Assembly (NCBI RefSeq): GCF_030848475.1
Contig: NZ_JAVDDS010000012.1
Span: 17,472 to 81,471 of the forward strand
Direction: 5' to 3'
DNA: 64,000 nucleotides
DNA from: Herbivorax alkaliphila
GTDB lineage: Bacteria; Bacillota; Clostridia; Acetivibrionales; Acetivibrionaceae
The first letter of the stretch is position 1. Every line of letters starts with the position of its first letter. This document shows positions 20,087-29,853 of the stretch, in pieces. The notes beneath the pieces were generated by a model. The model did no database searches. It was not told where the DNA came from and saw only the letters and a program-made list of their open reading frames with translations. Both the position numbers and the translations under genes were made by a program.

Positions 20087-20391
20087 GCAAAAAAGAAGTA
20101 AAAATAGTAAGTCCTGACGTTACATGGAAAGATATTACTCCAGGTGGTAATATGCCAGATGCGGGAAATGCTGAACTATTTAAAACAGGTGATTGGCGTT
20201 CAATGAAGCCGATATGGATTCAGGAAAAATGTAAGCAATGTCTTCTTTGCTATCCTGTTTGTCCCGATACATCTATATTAGTAAATGAAGAAGGAAAAAG
20301 AGTAGAATTTGACTTTGATCACTGCAAAGGCTGTGGAGTATGTGTAAAAGTTTGTCCATTTAAAGCCATTGACTTTGTAGAAGAAGATTAG
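20083..20391 (+). CDS. porD: Pyruvate:ferredoxin oxidoreductase, delta (ferredoxin-like) subunit
   Basis: 102 residues with two complete [4Fe-4S] motifs: CKQCLLCYPVCP and CKGCGVCVKVCP. It carries electrons from the TPP site to ferredoxin. The start codon overlaps the porG stop (ATGA) and a GGAGG lies inside the porG end, showing coupling. Confidence 0.94.
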   Translation: MSKKEVKIVSPDVTWKDITPGGNMPDAGNAELFKTGDWRSMKPIWIQEKCKQCLLCYPVCPDTSILVNEEGKRVEFDFDHCKGCGVCVKVCPFKAIDFVEED

Positions 20392-20407
20392 AAGGGGGGA
20401 TTTAAAA

Positions 20408-21592
20408 ATGGCGATAAGAGAAAGATTAAGTGGTAATGAAGCAGTTGCAATAGCAATGAAGCAAATAAATCCAGATGTAGTTGCTGCTTTTCCGATAACA
20501 CCTTCAACTGAAATCCCACAATATTTTTCAAACTATGTTGCAGATGGTGTTGTTGATGCAGAATTTGTTGCAGTTGAATCTGAGCACAGTGCTATGTCAG
20601 CTTGTGTAGGTGCACAGGCAGCAGGAGGAAGAGCAATGACTGCTACTTCTGCAAATGGACTTGGACTTATGTGGGAAGTTCTTTATATAGCTGCATGTTC
20701 AAGACTTCCAATAGTGATGGGCGTTGTTAACAGAACAATGTCAGGACCGTTAAATATTCATAATGATCACAGTGACTCAATGGGAGCTAGGGATTCAGGA
20801 TGGATACAGTTTTACTGTGAAAACAATCAAGAAGCATATGACAATATGCTCATGGCAAACAGAATAGGTGAACACCCAGATGTAATGTTGCCTGTTATGG
20901 TTTGTCAGGATGGTTTTATCACATCGCATGCCATAGAAAATATTGAACTTGTTGAAGATGACAAAATTAAAGATTTTGTTGGTGAGTATAATCCTGAGAT
21001 GTATTTATTAAATAGCGAAAAGCCTATATCAATGGGTCCATTGGATTTACAAGGTCATACTTTTGAACATAAAAGACAACAGGCACAGGGAATGATAAAT
21101 GCCAAAAAAGTTGTAAATGAAGTATCGGAAGAATTTTATAAATTGACTGGAAGAAAGTATGAGTTATTTGAAGAATATATGACTGAAGATGCGGAAGCAG
21201 TTGCGGTAATATTAAATTCAACAGCTGGAACAGCAAAGTATGTGGTAAATCAGTTAAGGGCACAGGGTAAAAAAGTAGGTTTAATTAAGCCTAGATTATA
21301 CAGACCTTTCCCTGTAGATGAAATGGTAGAGGTATTGTCTAAATTTAAGGCTGTTGCTGTTTTAGATAAGGCTGATAGTTTCAATGCTGCAGGAGGACCT
21401 TTGTATACTGATGTAACAAGTGCACTGTATTCAAAAGGAGTATTTTCACCAAAAGTGATAAATTATATTTATGGAATAGGTGGAAGAGACGTTAAGGCTG
21501 ATGACATTGAGATTGTATATAATAAAATTTTAGACATTGCTGCCACAGGTAAAGTAGATTCTGTTTACAATTACCTTGGGGTTAGAGAATAG
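20408..21592 (+). CDS. porA: Pyruvate:ferredoxin oxidoreductase, alpha subunit
   Basis: 394 residues: pyrimidine-binding domain with AFPITPSTEIPQYF and EHSAMSACVGAQAAGGRAMT, then domain II (KVGLIKPRLYRPFPVDEM). With PorB it forms the TPP active site. GGGGGG ribosome site 16 bases after porD. The anaerobic enzyme needs CoA and ferredoxin, pointing to fermentative or acetogenic metabolism together with fhs at 26808. Confidence 0.95.
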   Translation: MAIRERLSGNEAVAIAMKQINPDVVAAFPITPSTEIPQYFSNYVADGVVDAEFVAVESEHSAMSACVGAQAAGGRAMTATSANGLGLMWEVLYIAACSRLPIVMGVVNRTMSGPLNIHNDHSDSMGARDSGWIQFYCENNQEAYDNMLMANRIGEHPDVMLPVMVCQDGFITSHAIENIELVEDDKIKDFVGEYNPEMYLLNSEKPISMGPLDLQGHTFEHKRQQAQGMINAKKVVNEVSEEFYKLTGRKYELFEEYMTEDAEAVAVILNSTAGTAKYVVNQLRAQGKKVGLIKPRLYRPFPVDEMVEVLSKFKAVAVLDKADSFNAAGGPLYTDVTSALYSKGVFSPKVINYIYGIGGRDVKADDIEIVYNKILDIAATGKVDSVYNYLGVRE

Positions 21593-21603
21593 GAGGTGCA
21601 AAA

Positions 21604-22539
21604 ATGGCTTATAATTTAAAGCAAGCGGCAAAAAAACCAGAAAGATTTACTGGTGGACATAGAATGTGTGCAGGTTGTGGAGCGCCTGTTGTTGTAAGAC
21701 AAATCCTAAGAGCATTAAATCCAGAAGATCATTTAGTAGCAGGTTGTTCAACTGGATGTCTGGAAGTTTCATCATTTTTATACCCATATACTTCTTGGGA
21801 AGATTCTTTTATTCACAATGCTTTTGAAAATGTAGGTTCTACCATTGCGGGAGCAGAAGCTGCTTATGTTGCATTAAAGAATAAAGGGAAAATTAAAGGT
21901 GAGACTAAATTCATTGCCTTTGGAGGAGATGGAGGAACATATGATATAGGTCTTCAGGCATTGTCTGGTGCAATGGAAAGAGGACATGACATGCTTTATG
22001 TATGCTATGATAATGGTGCATATATGAATACTGGAATTCAAAGATCTTCTGCTACTCCTAAATATGCAAATACTACTACATCACCTGCAGGAGAGGTAAT
22101 ACCTGGAAAATCCCAATCAAGAAAAGATCTTACAGAAGTTATGGCAAACCATCACATTCCTTATGTTGCTCAAACAGCTGCAATAGGAAATATGAAAGAT
22201 CTTTATGAAAAAGCTGAAAAAGCATTATATACTAAAGGACCGACATTTTTAAATGTTATAGCTCCATGTCCAAGAGGGTGGCAATATAATACACCTGACC
22301 TTATGGATATAAACAAGCTTGCAGTAGAAACATGTTTCTGGCCTTTGTATGAGGTTATAGATGGCAAGTATGTTGTTAACTATAAACCAAAGAACAAAAA
22401 ACCTGTATCAGAGTTTTTAAAGGCACAGGGAAGATTTAAGCATATGTTTAAAGCAGGAAATGAACATATGATAGAAGATGTACAAAAAGAAGTGGATAAG
22501 AGATGGGAAGCACTTTTAAAACTTGCAGGGGAAGCATAA
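21604..22539 (+). CDS. porB: Pyruvate:ferredoxin oxidoreductase, beta subunit
   Basis: 311 residues. TPP/Mg motif GGDGGTYDIGLQALSGAMER followed by YDNGAYMNTG; Fe-S ligand cysteines in MCAGCGAP and near CSTGCLE, with a fourth at CPRGWQY. Ends the porGDAB operon; the gap to porA is 11 bases with AGGAGG. A good terminator follows. Confidence 0.95.
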   Translation: MAYNLKQAAKKPERFTGGHRMCAGCGAPVVVRQILRALNPEDHLVAGCSTGCLEVSSFLYPYTSWEDSFIHNAFENVGSTIAGAEAAYVALKNKGKIKGETKFIAFGGDGGTYDIGLQALSGAMERGHDMLYVCYDNGAYMNTGIQRSSATPKYANTTTSPAGEVIPGKSQSRKDLTEVMANHHIPYVAQTAAIGNMKDLYEKAEKALYTKGPTFLNVIAPCPRGWQYNTPDLMDINKLAVETCFWPLYEVIDGKYVVNYKPKNKKPVSEFLKAQGRFKHMFKAGNEHMIEDVQKEVDKRWEALLKLAGEA

Positions 22540-22583
22540 ATTTCCTCTAGCTGAAGCTGAACATATTTATCTTAAATATAAAA

Positions 22584-22624
22584 CAAAAAGGAAACCGATT
22601 TTTTATAAAAGGGTTTCCTTTTTG
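22584..22624 (+). terminator. Terminator of the por operon
   Basis: CAAAAAGGAAACC and GGTTTCCTTTTTG form a 13-pair stem with a T-rich right arm. Confidence 0.85.
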
Positions 22625-22794
22625 TTTTAAATTGTAGAAATTTATATTTACTAAAAAAGTCTGCAAAAAGCAAACTTTTTGGAATAATGGTTATATTACA
22701 GGATTTATTGCTGTAAGCATAAAGGAAAGAATATATGTATAAATACAATGTTGAATACTACAATAAATAGATCAGAAAAATAGAACTGTAGTGA

Positions 22795-22917
22795 TTAATT
22801 CATTAAAGATTTTGGTGTTTTAGGTTGATATAATAATGCCCAACATGCTGTAGCAGCAGATACTAAGGATAGCACTGTTAGAAGAACAGCAAAGATGTTT
22901 AATAGTTTCTTAAACAT
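22795..22917 (-). CDS. AgrD-like cyclic-lactone autoinducer prepeptide (40 aa)
   Basis: A 40-codon gene with AGGAGG nine bases before its ATG. It reads MFKKLLNIFAVLLTVLSLVS, then AATACWALLYQPKTPKSLMN. The layout is that of AgrD: a basic amphipathic leader, a short core with one Cys followed by hydrophobic residues (CWALLY), and a Pro/Lys tail of the Q-P-K-x-P-K-S-L type common in clostridial autoinducer peptides. In that family AgrB cleaves the tail and closes a thiolactone on the Cys. No agrB is seen in the window. It lies 60 bases after a seven-helix membrane protein on the same strand. Assigned from pattern alone. Confidence 0.72.
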   Translation of the reverse strand: MFKKLLNIFAVLLTVLSLVSAATACWALLYQPKTPKSLMN

Positions 22918-22976
22918 AGTTAATAACCTCCTATAATTAATATTTTTAAATATATGACTTATGTATGATTAACATT

Positions 22977-23819
22977 CTAATTTTTTGTTATATGAGTTTT
23001 TAAATTTTGCAAAGCATCTTTAGCTTCACCATAGTTTTGCTGATTAATAAGGCTGTCTATATATTCTATACTTTGTATAACCTCATTATTATTTAATGCA
23101 CTTTTATTTTTATAGTGTATATAAGTACCTCGTAAAGCTACACTCAAAATAACAGTAATAAAGAGAGTTATACATATATTTATTCTTAATAAATTTGTAT
23201 TTGATGAGCTAATATTATCATTAAAGATTAGAGTTCTAGCCATAACTGTAGTTAAAAAAATTAAAGAGAGTATTGAAAGCAAATATACAACAATTTGAAG
23301 ATAAAACTCTTTCTTTTTAATATTAGTTTTTTCCATATCAAGTATTTTAAATTCAAATTTATAAAATATAAAAGCCAATATAGTCTGAGTGAATCGAATT
23401 AAAAAAACAAATGGAATTAGCTTCGAATAATTGTTATACAAATCCTGCTGAGATTTTATTTCTAATATATTTTCTAATATAATTGACAAAGGTATCTCAA
23501 CAATAATAATTAATAAAAATCCAAATACTGCTACCGTTATTGATTCGTAAAATTTATATTTTAATACATATATCAACATTAATACAAAAAATAGTATGGA
23601 AAAAATAGTACTTTCAAGCTCAAAGTTAAGAAATTTTCTGCTAAAGTAATTTAGCAAAGTTATAGTAAATAATACTAGAATACTTTTTGTGAAATTCCCC
23701 TTAGACTTTAGAAAATTTTTCTTTCCAATAGAAATAGTACCAAGAATAAAAATAAGTATTTGTTCAGGAAAACTTATTAAAATAAAACTAATAAAAGAAA
23801 GATCATTCATAATTTTCAT
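22977..23819 (-). CDS. Seven-helix membrane protein, AgrC-sensor-like without a kinase domain
   Basis: 280 residues. Hydrophobic segments at about 8-30, 43-60, 68-88, 92-115, 133-156, 172-200 and 211-234 are followed by a 45-residue soluble tail (SIEYIDSLINQQNYGEAKDA, then LQNLKTHI) resembling the helical start of an AgrC dimerisation domain. No H, N or G boxes of a histidine kinase follow: the protein ends there. Start taken at ATG 23819 after AGGGAG. It sits between an XRE regulator and an AgrD-like peptide gene, so a role in sensing that peptide is a reasonable guess. Confidence 0.6.
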   Translation of the reverse strand: MKIMNDLSFISFILISFPEQILIFILGTISIGKKNFLKSKGNFTKSILVLFTITLLNYFSRKFLNFELESTIFSILFFVLMLIYVLKYKFYESITVAVFGFLLIIIVEIPLSIILENILEIKSQQDLYNNYSKLIPFVFLIRFTQTILAFIFYKFEFKILDMEKTNIKKKEFYLQIVVYLLSILSLIFLTTVMARTLIFNDNISSSNTNLLRINICITLFITVILSVALRGTYIHYKNKSALNNNEVIQSIEYIDSLINQQNYGEAKDALQNLKTHITKN

Positions 23820-23885
23820 CACACTCCCTTAATCGGTTTTGATATACTATTAATATTTTAAAACCACTACTATAAATAGTAATAC

Positions 23886-24605
23886 CTATTTTAAAGTATC
23901 TCTTTCATTTACAATTGTTGATACAAGTAGTTTTAAAGTATCAGGGTTTAGTTTCTTTTTTTGAGCTTCCATGGCTACTTTTATATATGGAAGATTATCT
24001 TCCGAGATTATAAAATCCCTTACATCTTTTTGCAATTTATTAAAAACAATGTAATTCTCATCATCTTTTTCTAAAGATTGCTTGTGAAGATTTTCTCTAT
24101 ATTTAAATTTTTCTTTTTCTAAAGTTTCTGGTGTATTATATTTATACCAAAAATCCAGAGAAACCTCTGCATATTTACAAAGTATATTAAAAGTGCCTGG
24201 AAAAGGTTCTATATCACCACTTAAATAACTTTTTATTTGTGAAGATTTAATATAATAACCAGTTTTTGTATAAATATCATCAGATAACTTTTCTATAGAC
24301 ATATCCCCTCTTATTAAGTCAATATTGCTTACAAAAACAGATAAATCAAAAGTTTTATCTGAGCTAGAATCTCCTTCTAAATAACCAGCAACTTTCATCA
24401 ATTCCTCATAGGGATAGTTGTACGTTTTTGAAATAATCTTTAATGTTTCAGGTCTAGGATTAGAATCCTTACCTGTTCTAGGGTCAACACCTTTTTCAAG
24501 TATACTAAGATAAGAGTAGCTTATCCCCATTTTGTTAGCTGCTTTTCTTATTGACCAGTTTTTCTTTATTCTTATTTGGCGAAACAGATTACCTAGCTTA
24601 CTCAT
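23886..24605 (-). CDS. XRE-family transcriptional regulator
   Basis: 239 residues. N-terminal helix-turn-helix at about 5-62 (LFRQIRIKKNWSIRKAANKM, then GISYSYLSILEKG). A second HTH-like segment lies at about 95-150 (IEKLSDDIYTKTGYYIKSSQ, then IKSYLSGDIEPFPG), so possibly two DNA-binding units, followed by a helical C-terminus. ATG 24605 follows GGTGG; the ATG 24617 upstream has no site. First gene of the set with the seven-helix protein (66 bases on) and the AgrD-like peptide. Confidence 0.82.
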   Translation of the reverse strand: MSKLGNLFRQIRIKKNWSIRKAANKMGISYSYLSILEKGVDPRTGKDSNPRPETLKIISKTYNYPYEELMKVAGYLEGDSSSDKTFDLSVFVSNIDLIRGDMSIEKLSDDIYTKTGYYIKSSQIKSYLSGDIEPFPGTFNILCKYAEVSLDFWYKYNTPETLEKEKFKYRENLHKQSLEKDDENYIVFNKLQKDVRDFIISEDNLPYIKVAMEAQKKKLNPDTLKLLVSTIVNERDTLK

Positions 24606-25007
24606 TATACCACCCATAAAATCATTAGTAAATAATTCTTAAAAACAACAAATTATCTAAAATCTATTTATCTTTTTTGTTAAAAAACAAACATTTTAAT
24701 ATAAATTATATCATATAAAAATATATTAAAGATGCTTTTATTTAAAGATACAAAAATTAGTTTTAAAAGAATGTATCAATACAAGAAATATTTTATAATA
24801 TATACATGAAAAAATCAAAATAAAAATCAAATATTTATAAAATATATCATTAAGCAGAAACAGTCTTGATATAGAAGTATAATATAGGTTAAAAGGAATA
24901 ATGATATAATTATTACCTTAAAATTCATTATATTATTGACAAAATTAGCACAATAGTATAATATTACATACAGATATCAAAGGGGATTTGAAACAGATAT
25001 TTATATA
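24606..25007. other. Divergent AT-rich control region
   Basis: About 400 bases between the XRE gene and a repeat copy. A TTGTTAAAAAACAA dyad at about 24680-24693 lies 75-90 bases before the XRE start and could be an operator. On the forward strand TTGACA (24936) and TATAAT (24957) are present but only 15 bases apart. No gene seen. Confidence 0.4.
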
Positions 25008-25069
25008 GTGAACTCGTTTAGCTAAAGCTAAACATCGAGGCTTCAGGTGGAGTCTTAGAATAAGATAAA
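25008..25069 (+). repeat. Triple-hairpin repeat, copy B with hairpins 2 and 3 deleted
   Basis: Has the start GTGAACTCGTTTAGCTAAAG and jumps from CTTCAGGTGG straight to AGTCTTAGAATAAGATAAA. The missing part is bounded by GGTGGAG in complete copies, so the loss is explained by recombination or slippage between those repeats. Confidence 0.85.
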
Positions 25070-25132
25070 AAGAGATAAATTTATGTATATAAAAAATTAG
25101 ACTATATATTTTTTTAGAAGGGAGATAACTTA

Positions 25133-25393
25133 ATGGATTATATGAAATATAAATTGACAAAAGAATCAATTAGATTTATTGAGTTATGCCAAAAGCATGT
25201 CTTAAAAGAAGAGATTACAATTGAATCGTACAATATGATGACAGATGTAAAAATTGACTTTCTAAAAAATATAATGGAGGTGGAAAGAACAAATAATTTT
25301 ATGAGAAACAGATTTTTTAATAGGGTAAATAATATATTGAAAATTAATTCTTTGATTCATTCCTGTTATTGGTCAAAAAAGGTAAATGTGTAG
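25133..25393 (+). CDS. Small protein of unknown function
   Basis: 86 residues, not recognised. Predicted helical, basic towards the end (FMRNRFFNRVNNILKINSLI), no membrane segment or signal peptide. GAAGGGAG lies about ten bases before the ATG, and it is the only sizeable forward frame here. It follows repeat copy B. Could be a small sporulation or regulatory protein; no evidence for either. Confidence 0.55.
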   Translation: MDYMKYKLTKESIRFIELCQKHVLKEEITIESYNMMTDVKIDFLKNIMEVERTNNFMRNRFFNRVNNILKINSLIHSCYWSKKVNV

Positions 25394-25685
25394 CAAAGTA
25401 ATTTATGCTAAATTATAATATTTAGGCATTGTAAAGTGTAAATAATCAGACTGATACAAAAAACAGTAATAGTGAATAAAAAAATAATATATAGTTGATT
25501 TTTATAGCAGGTGGAGAACATTCTCCATCTGTTTTTAATTTATATATTTAAGTAAAAACAGCATCTTTAATTCTAGAGTAGAAAAAAAGTGAATATACTT
25601 GTTTGTAGATTGCTATTTATAGTTTTGCTGTGCAATTACAATAAGAAAAAATGTATAAAAAACATTGGTTTGGAGGTATTTTTAT

Positions 25686-26681
25686 ATGCAGGATATTGAA
25701 AAACAATTATCCAATATTTATGGAATTAATATTGAAAGCCTACATAATTACAAAAATAATTGTGTAGCAGAAACCCAATTTGGAAAAAAAATTATAAAAA
25801 GAATGAGTATTTCACCGGAAAGAATACTATTTATACATGGTGCAAAAGAACATTTGTACAGCAATAATTTTAATAATCTGGACAGATATATATGTACAAA
25901 AGAGGGAAACCCATATGCATGTATAGATGGTTTTTACTATACAATGACAGATTTAAAAAATGGTAGAGAGTGTAATTTTGATTTAAGAGAAGATGTTATA
26001 AAAGCTTCTAAGACTCTTGCTGGACTTCATTGTGCATCAAAGGGATATGTTTCCCCCAAAGAGTCTATAAAAAGGAGTGATTTGGGGAAATTGCCTGAAT
26101 ACTATAAAAAGAGATTAAATGAAATAAAAAGAGTGAAAAAACTAGCTCAGAGGGAGAGAAGCAAGTTTGATTATTTAATACTTAAATACATTGACTATTT
26201 TTATGAAATAGGAAAAGATTCACTAAATAAAATATATACTTCAAAATATAATGAGCTTGTTGATAAAGCAAGGAAAGAGAAGAATTTTTGTCATCATGAT
26301 TATTCTTACTGCAATATAATATGTGATGGTGAAAAAATGTCAATAATAAATTTTGATTATTGCAGCTATGAATTAAAAGTTTACGATGTAGCAAATTTTT
26401 TAAGAAGAAAAATGAGAAAATGCTATTGGAATATTGAGGAGGCAAAAACAATTATAGATTCATATACTTCTATTGAATCCATTAGTGATAATGAGTTTAT
26501 GATTTTATACATAATGTTACAATTTCCTCATAAATTCTGGAGAGTTATAAACAAGTATTATAATAGCAGAAGAACGTGGAGAGAAAAAAAGATTTTAATA
26601 AAATACCAAGAAGTGATAGATGAGATAGAACATCATAAAAATTTTTTAAGTGAATTTAAAGCATTATTTTTAAGTGGGTAA
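25686..26681 (+). CDS. CotS-family spore coat kinase-like protein
   Basis: 331 residues with the APH/choline-kinase fold of CotS, CotI and YsxE. Catalytic-loop motif HHDYSYCNIICDG (H-x-D-x4-N) at about 205-217 and INFDYCSYELKVYDVANFLR as the metal-binding DFG-like region. CotS proteins are part of the inner spore coat; phosphotransfer activity is known for some relatives. Start at ATG 25686 with GGAGG eight bases upstream; the longer frame from 25665 is rejected. Stands alone, convergent with fhs. Confidence 0.85.
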   Translation: MQDIEKQLSNIYGINIESLHNYKNNCVAETQFGKKIIKRMSISPERILFIHGAKEHLYSNNFNNLDRYICTKEGNPYACIDGFYYTMTDLKNGRECNFDLREDVIKASKTLAGLHCASKGYVSPKESIKRSDLGKLPEYYKKRLNEIKRVKKLAQRERSKFDYLILKYIDYFYEIGKDSLNKIYTSKYNELVDKARKEKNFCHHDYSYCNIICDGEKMSIINFDYCSYELKVYDVANFLRRKMRKCYWNIEEAKTIIDSYTSIESISDNEFMILYIMLQFPHKFWRVINKYYNSRRTWREKKILIKYQEVIDEIEHHKNFLSEFKALFLSG

Positions 26682-26751
26682 AATTATGCCATTTTACCGA
26701 GGTACATATAAATATAAATTACATGCACCTTATTTTAATTAAATCATTAAA

Positions 26752-26784
26752 AAAGCTAAAGGAGCATTTAGCCCCTCTAGCTTT
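26752..26784. terminator. Terminator between convergent cotS-like gene and fhs
   Basis: AAAGCTAAAGGAG and CCCCTCTAGCTTT arms around a short loop, with A and T runs either side. Confidence 0.65.
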
Positions 26785-26807
26785 GAAAATGTAACCATCA
26801 AAAAAAT

Positions 26808-28478
26808 TTAAAATAATCCATAAATGGTTCCTTCTTCATCTAAATCTATCTTTTCTGCAGCTGGTGTTTTAGGAAGTCCTGGCATAGTCATGACGTTACC
26901 TGTAATTGCAACAATAAATCCAGCACCTGAAGACAATTTGATCTCTCGTACAGTTATTTTAAATCCTTCAGGTCTTCCAAGAAGAGAAGGGTTATCAGAT
27001 ATGGAATACTGAGTCTTAGCCATGCATACAGGTAGTTTATCCATGCCAAGGCTTTCTATTTTTTTGATTGTTTTTATTGCGGAGGGCGTGTACTCAACGC
27101 CAGCAGCACCATAGATTTCCTTGGCAATTGTTTCTATTTTTTGTTTAATTGGAAGATTTGTGTCGTATAGGGGTTTGAAATTTGACTTTTTAGTTTTTGT
27201 CATGTCAACAATTTTTTGAGCCAAAATTTTTCCACCTTCACCACCTTTGGTAAAAACTTCTGAAAATGCACATTCTACATTTAGACTTTTACATCTTTCT
27301 TTAATATATTCAATTTCATCATTTGTATCGGTATTAAAATTATTAATAGCTACTATAACAGGAACACCAAATTTATTTATATTTTCTATATGTTTTTCAA
27401 CATTGACAAAGCCTTTTTTTAGTGCATCAATGTTTGGAGCACTCAAATTATTTTTGTCTACTCCACCATTATACTTTATACCTCTTATTGTAGAGACTAA
27501 AACAGTAGCATCAGGTTCTAATTCACCATATCTGCATTTTATGTTAAAAAATTTCTCAGCTCCTAAATCTGCTCCAAAACCTGCCTCAGTAATGCAATAA
27601 TCGGCAAGTTTTAATCCTAGCTTTGTAGCAGCTATGCTATTGCATCCATGGGCTATGTTGGCAAATGGTCCGCCATGCATAAGGGAAGGAGTATTTTCTA
27701 GAGTTTGGACTAAATTTGGTTTAATGGCGTCTTTTAAAAGCAGAGCCATTGCACCATTAACTTTTAAGTCTTTAGCATATACAGGAGAATCATCAAAACT
27801 ATATGCCACAATTATTTTTCCTAAACGCTCTTTTAAATCTTTAATATCTTCAGAAAGACATAATATTGCCATTACTTCTGAAGCAACTGATATTAAAAAC
27901 CCATCTTCTCTTGGTACTCCATTTGTTTTTCCACCCAGTCCAACTACAATATTTCTAAGAGCTCTGTCATTCATATCCATTGCCCTTTTCCATATAATTT
28001 GTCTTGTGTCTATACCAAGTTCATTACCTCGATGTATGTGGTTGTCAATTGCAGCTGACAGCAGGTTGTTTGCAGCGGTTAATGCGTGCATATCTCCAGT
28101 GAAATGAAGGTTAATGTCATCCATTGGAACTACCTGAGAAAATCCTCCACCAGCAGCACCACCCTTAACTCCCATTACAGGTCCTAAAGAAGGTTCCCTC
28201 AATGCAATAATTGATTTTTGTCCTATTTTTGACATTGCCTGACCAATACCAATTGTTGTAGTGGTTTTTCCTTCACCTGCAGGAGTAGGGTTTATAGCAG
28301 TTACAAGAATTAATTTACCATTTTCTTTTTTAGAAATTCTTTTCCACAAATCAGGTGACAATTTAGCCTTATATTTTCCATAAAGCTCTAATTCATCTTC
28401 TGAAATGCCTAAATCATAGGCTATTTGATTAATTGGTTTCATTTCACATGATTGGGCTATTTGTATATCTGTAAGCAT
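26808..28478 (-). CDS. fhs: Formate-tetrahydrofolate ligase
   Basis: ATP-dependent joining of formate and tetrahydrofolate to 10-formyl-THF, entry to the methyl branch of the Wood-Ljungdahl pathway and to one-carbon metabolism. 556 residues, full length. P-loop [17 protein letters not shown] at about 65-81; [19 protein letters not shown] is the family signature; [16 protein letters not shown] ends the protein. AAGGAGG before the ATG. Stands alone with no folD or metF nearby. Confidence 0.97.
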   Translation of the reverse strand: MLTDIQIAQSCEMKPINQIAYDLGISEDELELYGKYKAKLSPDLWKRISKKENGKLILVTAINPTPAGEGKTTTTIGIGQAMSKIGQKSIIALREPSLGPVMGVKGGAAGGGFSQVVPMDDINLHFTGDMHALTAANNLLSAAIDNHIHRGNELGIDTRQIIWKRAMDMNDRALRNIVVGLGGKTNGVPREDGFLISVASEVMAILCLSEDIKDLKERLGKIIVAYSFDDSPVYAKDLKVNGAMALLLKDAIKPNLVQTLENTPSLMHGGPFANIAHGCNSIAATKLGLKLADYCITEAGFGADLGAEKFFNIKCRYGELEPDATVLVSTIRGIKYNGGVDKNNLSAPNIDALKKGFVNVEKHIENINKFGVPVIVAINNFNTDTNDEIEYIKERCKSLNVECAFSEVFTKGGEGGKILAQKIVDMTKTKKSNFKPLYDTNLPIKQKIETIAKEIYGAAGVEYTPSAIKTIKKIESLGMDKLPVCMAKTQYSISDNPSLLGRPEGFKITVREIKLSSGAGFIVAITGNVMTMPGLPKTPAAEKIDLDEEGTIYGLF

Positions 28479-28741
28479 AACTTACCTCCTTAGGAAACTA
28501 TAATATAAAATATATTACTATTATAACTATTATTCTTAGTTTTTTTCAACCTATACCCGAAGCAAGGTCATAGATATTAGAGTTTAAGAACATTCACTTT
28601 AATAACAGGTACCCTAGAAGTATGGGGATAGATATTAAATATGAATAAGAGATATAAGCTTTTGTAATATTCTTTTCACATATAATTCTGTTTAAACATA
28701 TTATGTATAACAGTATATATGATGTTCTGAGGTGGTTTTAA

Positions 28742-29617
28742 ATGACAATACTAAAAATAGGAGATATAGTGTCTAGAAAGTCCTATGGATCTGATATATT
28801 ATTTAAAGTAGTTGATATAAAAAGAGATGGAGAAAAGAAAATTGCCGTATTAAATGGTCTTTGTTTTAGATTAGAAGCTGATGCACCAGAAACAGATCTT
28901 ATTGTTAGAACTGAGGATTATGTGAAAAATTATAATGAAAAGATGAAAAGAACTGTTAACTTAAAAGTTCAAAATCTAGATACTCCAAATAGAAAATTAG
29001 TAAAAAAAAAATTTTATCGAAATTATTGGTCAAGAGATGAAAAAAAATTTGAGAAACCTGGGAAAGTACTTCATATAGATGGGGACAAAGATTATCTTGC
29101 AGCATGTTTAGAACAGTATAAAAAATTTAAAATAGAAGCTGCAGGTGTATACCTTAAAGAAAAAGATCAGCCTCATAAGGTAGGAGAGCTTTTGAAGCAA
29201 TACAGACCTGATATATTAGTTTTGACAGGACATGATGGAGTAATAAAAAATGACAAAAATTATTCAAATATCAACAATTACAGGAATTCTAAATACTATA
29301 TTCAGTCGGTGAAAGAAGCAAGAAAATTTGATGGGGATTTAGACAGTCTTGTTATTTTTGCTGGTGCCTGTCAATCAATGTATGATAAGATTATAGAAGC
29401 AGGAGCAAATTATGCCAGTGCACCTTATAGAGTTCTTATTCACGCACTGGATCCAGTATTGATTTGTCAAAAAATTGCGTACACAAAAATAGACAAAGTT
29501 GTAAATCCTGAGGAAGTAATAAGCAAAACAGTCACCGGTGTCAAAGGTATAGGAGGAGTAGAAACAAAAGGTAAATACAGGAATGGTTTTCCTAAAGAAC
29601 CGTATAATAAAAAATAA
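28742..29617 (+). CDS. yabG: Sporulation-specific protease YabG
   Basis: 291 residues. N-terminal MTILKIGDIVSRKSYGSDIL and the conserved VLHIDGDKDYLAACLEQYKK, VLTGHDGVIKN and VIFAGACQSMYDK match YabG, a Cys protease that processes spore coat proteins. GAGGTGG before the ATG. Followed by veg and, further on, ispE, the same order (yabG-veg-...-ispE) as around the Bacillus origin. Probably made under a mother-cell sigma factor; no confident promoter read. Confidence 0.92.
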   Translation: MTILKIGDIVSRKSYGSDILFKVVDIKRDGEKKIAVLNGLCFRLEADAPETDLIVRTEDYVKNYNEKMKRTVNLKVQNLDTPNRKLVKKKFYRNYWSRDEKKFEKPGKVLHIDGDKDYLAACLEQYKKFKIEAAGVYLKEKDQPHKVGELLKQYRPDILVLTGHDGVIKNDKNYSNINNYRNSKYYIQSVKEARKFDGDLDSLVIFAGACQSMYDKIIEAGANYASAPYRVLIHALDPVLICQKIAYTKIDKVVNPEEVISKTVTGVKGIGGVETKGKYRNGFPKEPYNKK

Positions 29618-29752
29618 TCAATAAAAAGCATGTTTAAATAGCATCTCCCACAGAGAGCACAAAATATTGTTTGTAAGAGTTTTAATAAGACTATATTTAG
29701 TAGAAAGCAGTTAAGCCAAATGATTGTGAAAAAAACTACAATAAAAAAGTAC

Positions 29753-29782
29753 TTGACACAAGTAAAAAGTACTTGTTATAAT
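29753..29782 (+). promoter_or_regulatory. veg upstream promoter
   Basis: TTGACA (29753-29758), 18-base spacer, TATAAT (29777-29782). Confidence 0.78.
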
Positions 29783-29793
29783 ATATGTTTTTT

Positions 29794-29822
29794 TTGACAA
29801 GCTGTTCGGTATATGATATAAT
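29794..29822 (+). promoter_or_regulatory. veg downstream promoter
   Basis: TTGACA (29794-29799), 17-base spacer, TATAAT (29817-29822): a perfect consensus promoter 40 bases after the first. The Bacillus veg gene also has tandem strong promoters. Confidence 0.85.
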
Positions 29823-29853
29823 ATTTTCAAACAGAAGATGAGGTGATTTAATA

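Noticed and set aside
28479..28741. THF riboswitch before fhs
   Set aside because: None of the conserved pieces of that riboswitch could be found in the leader.
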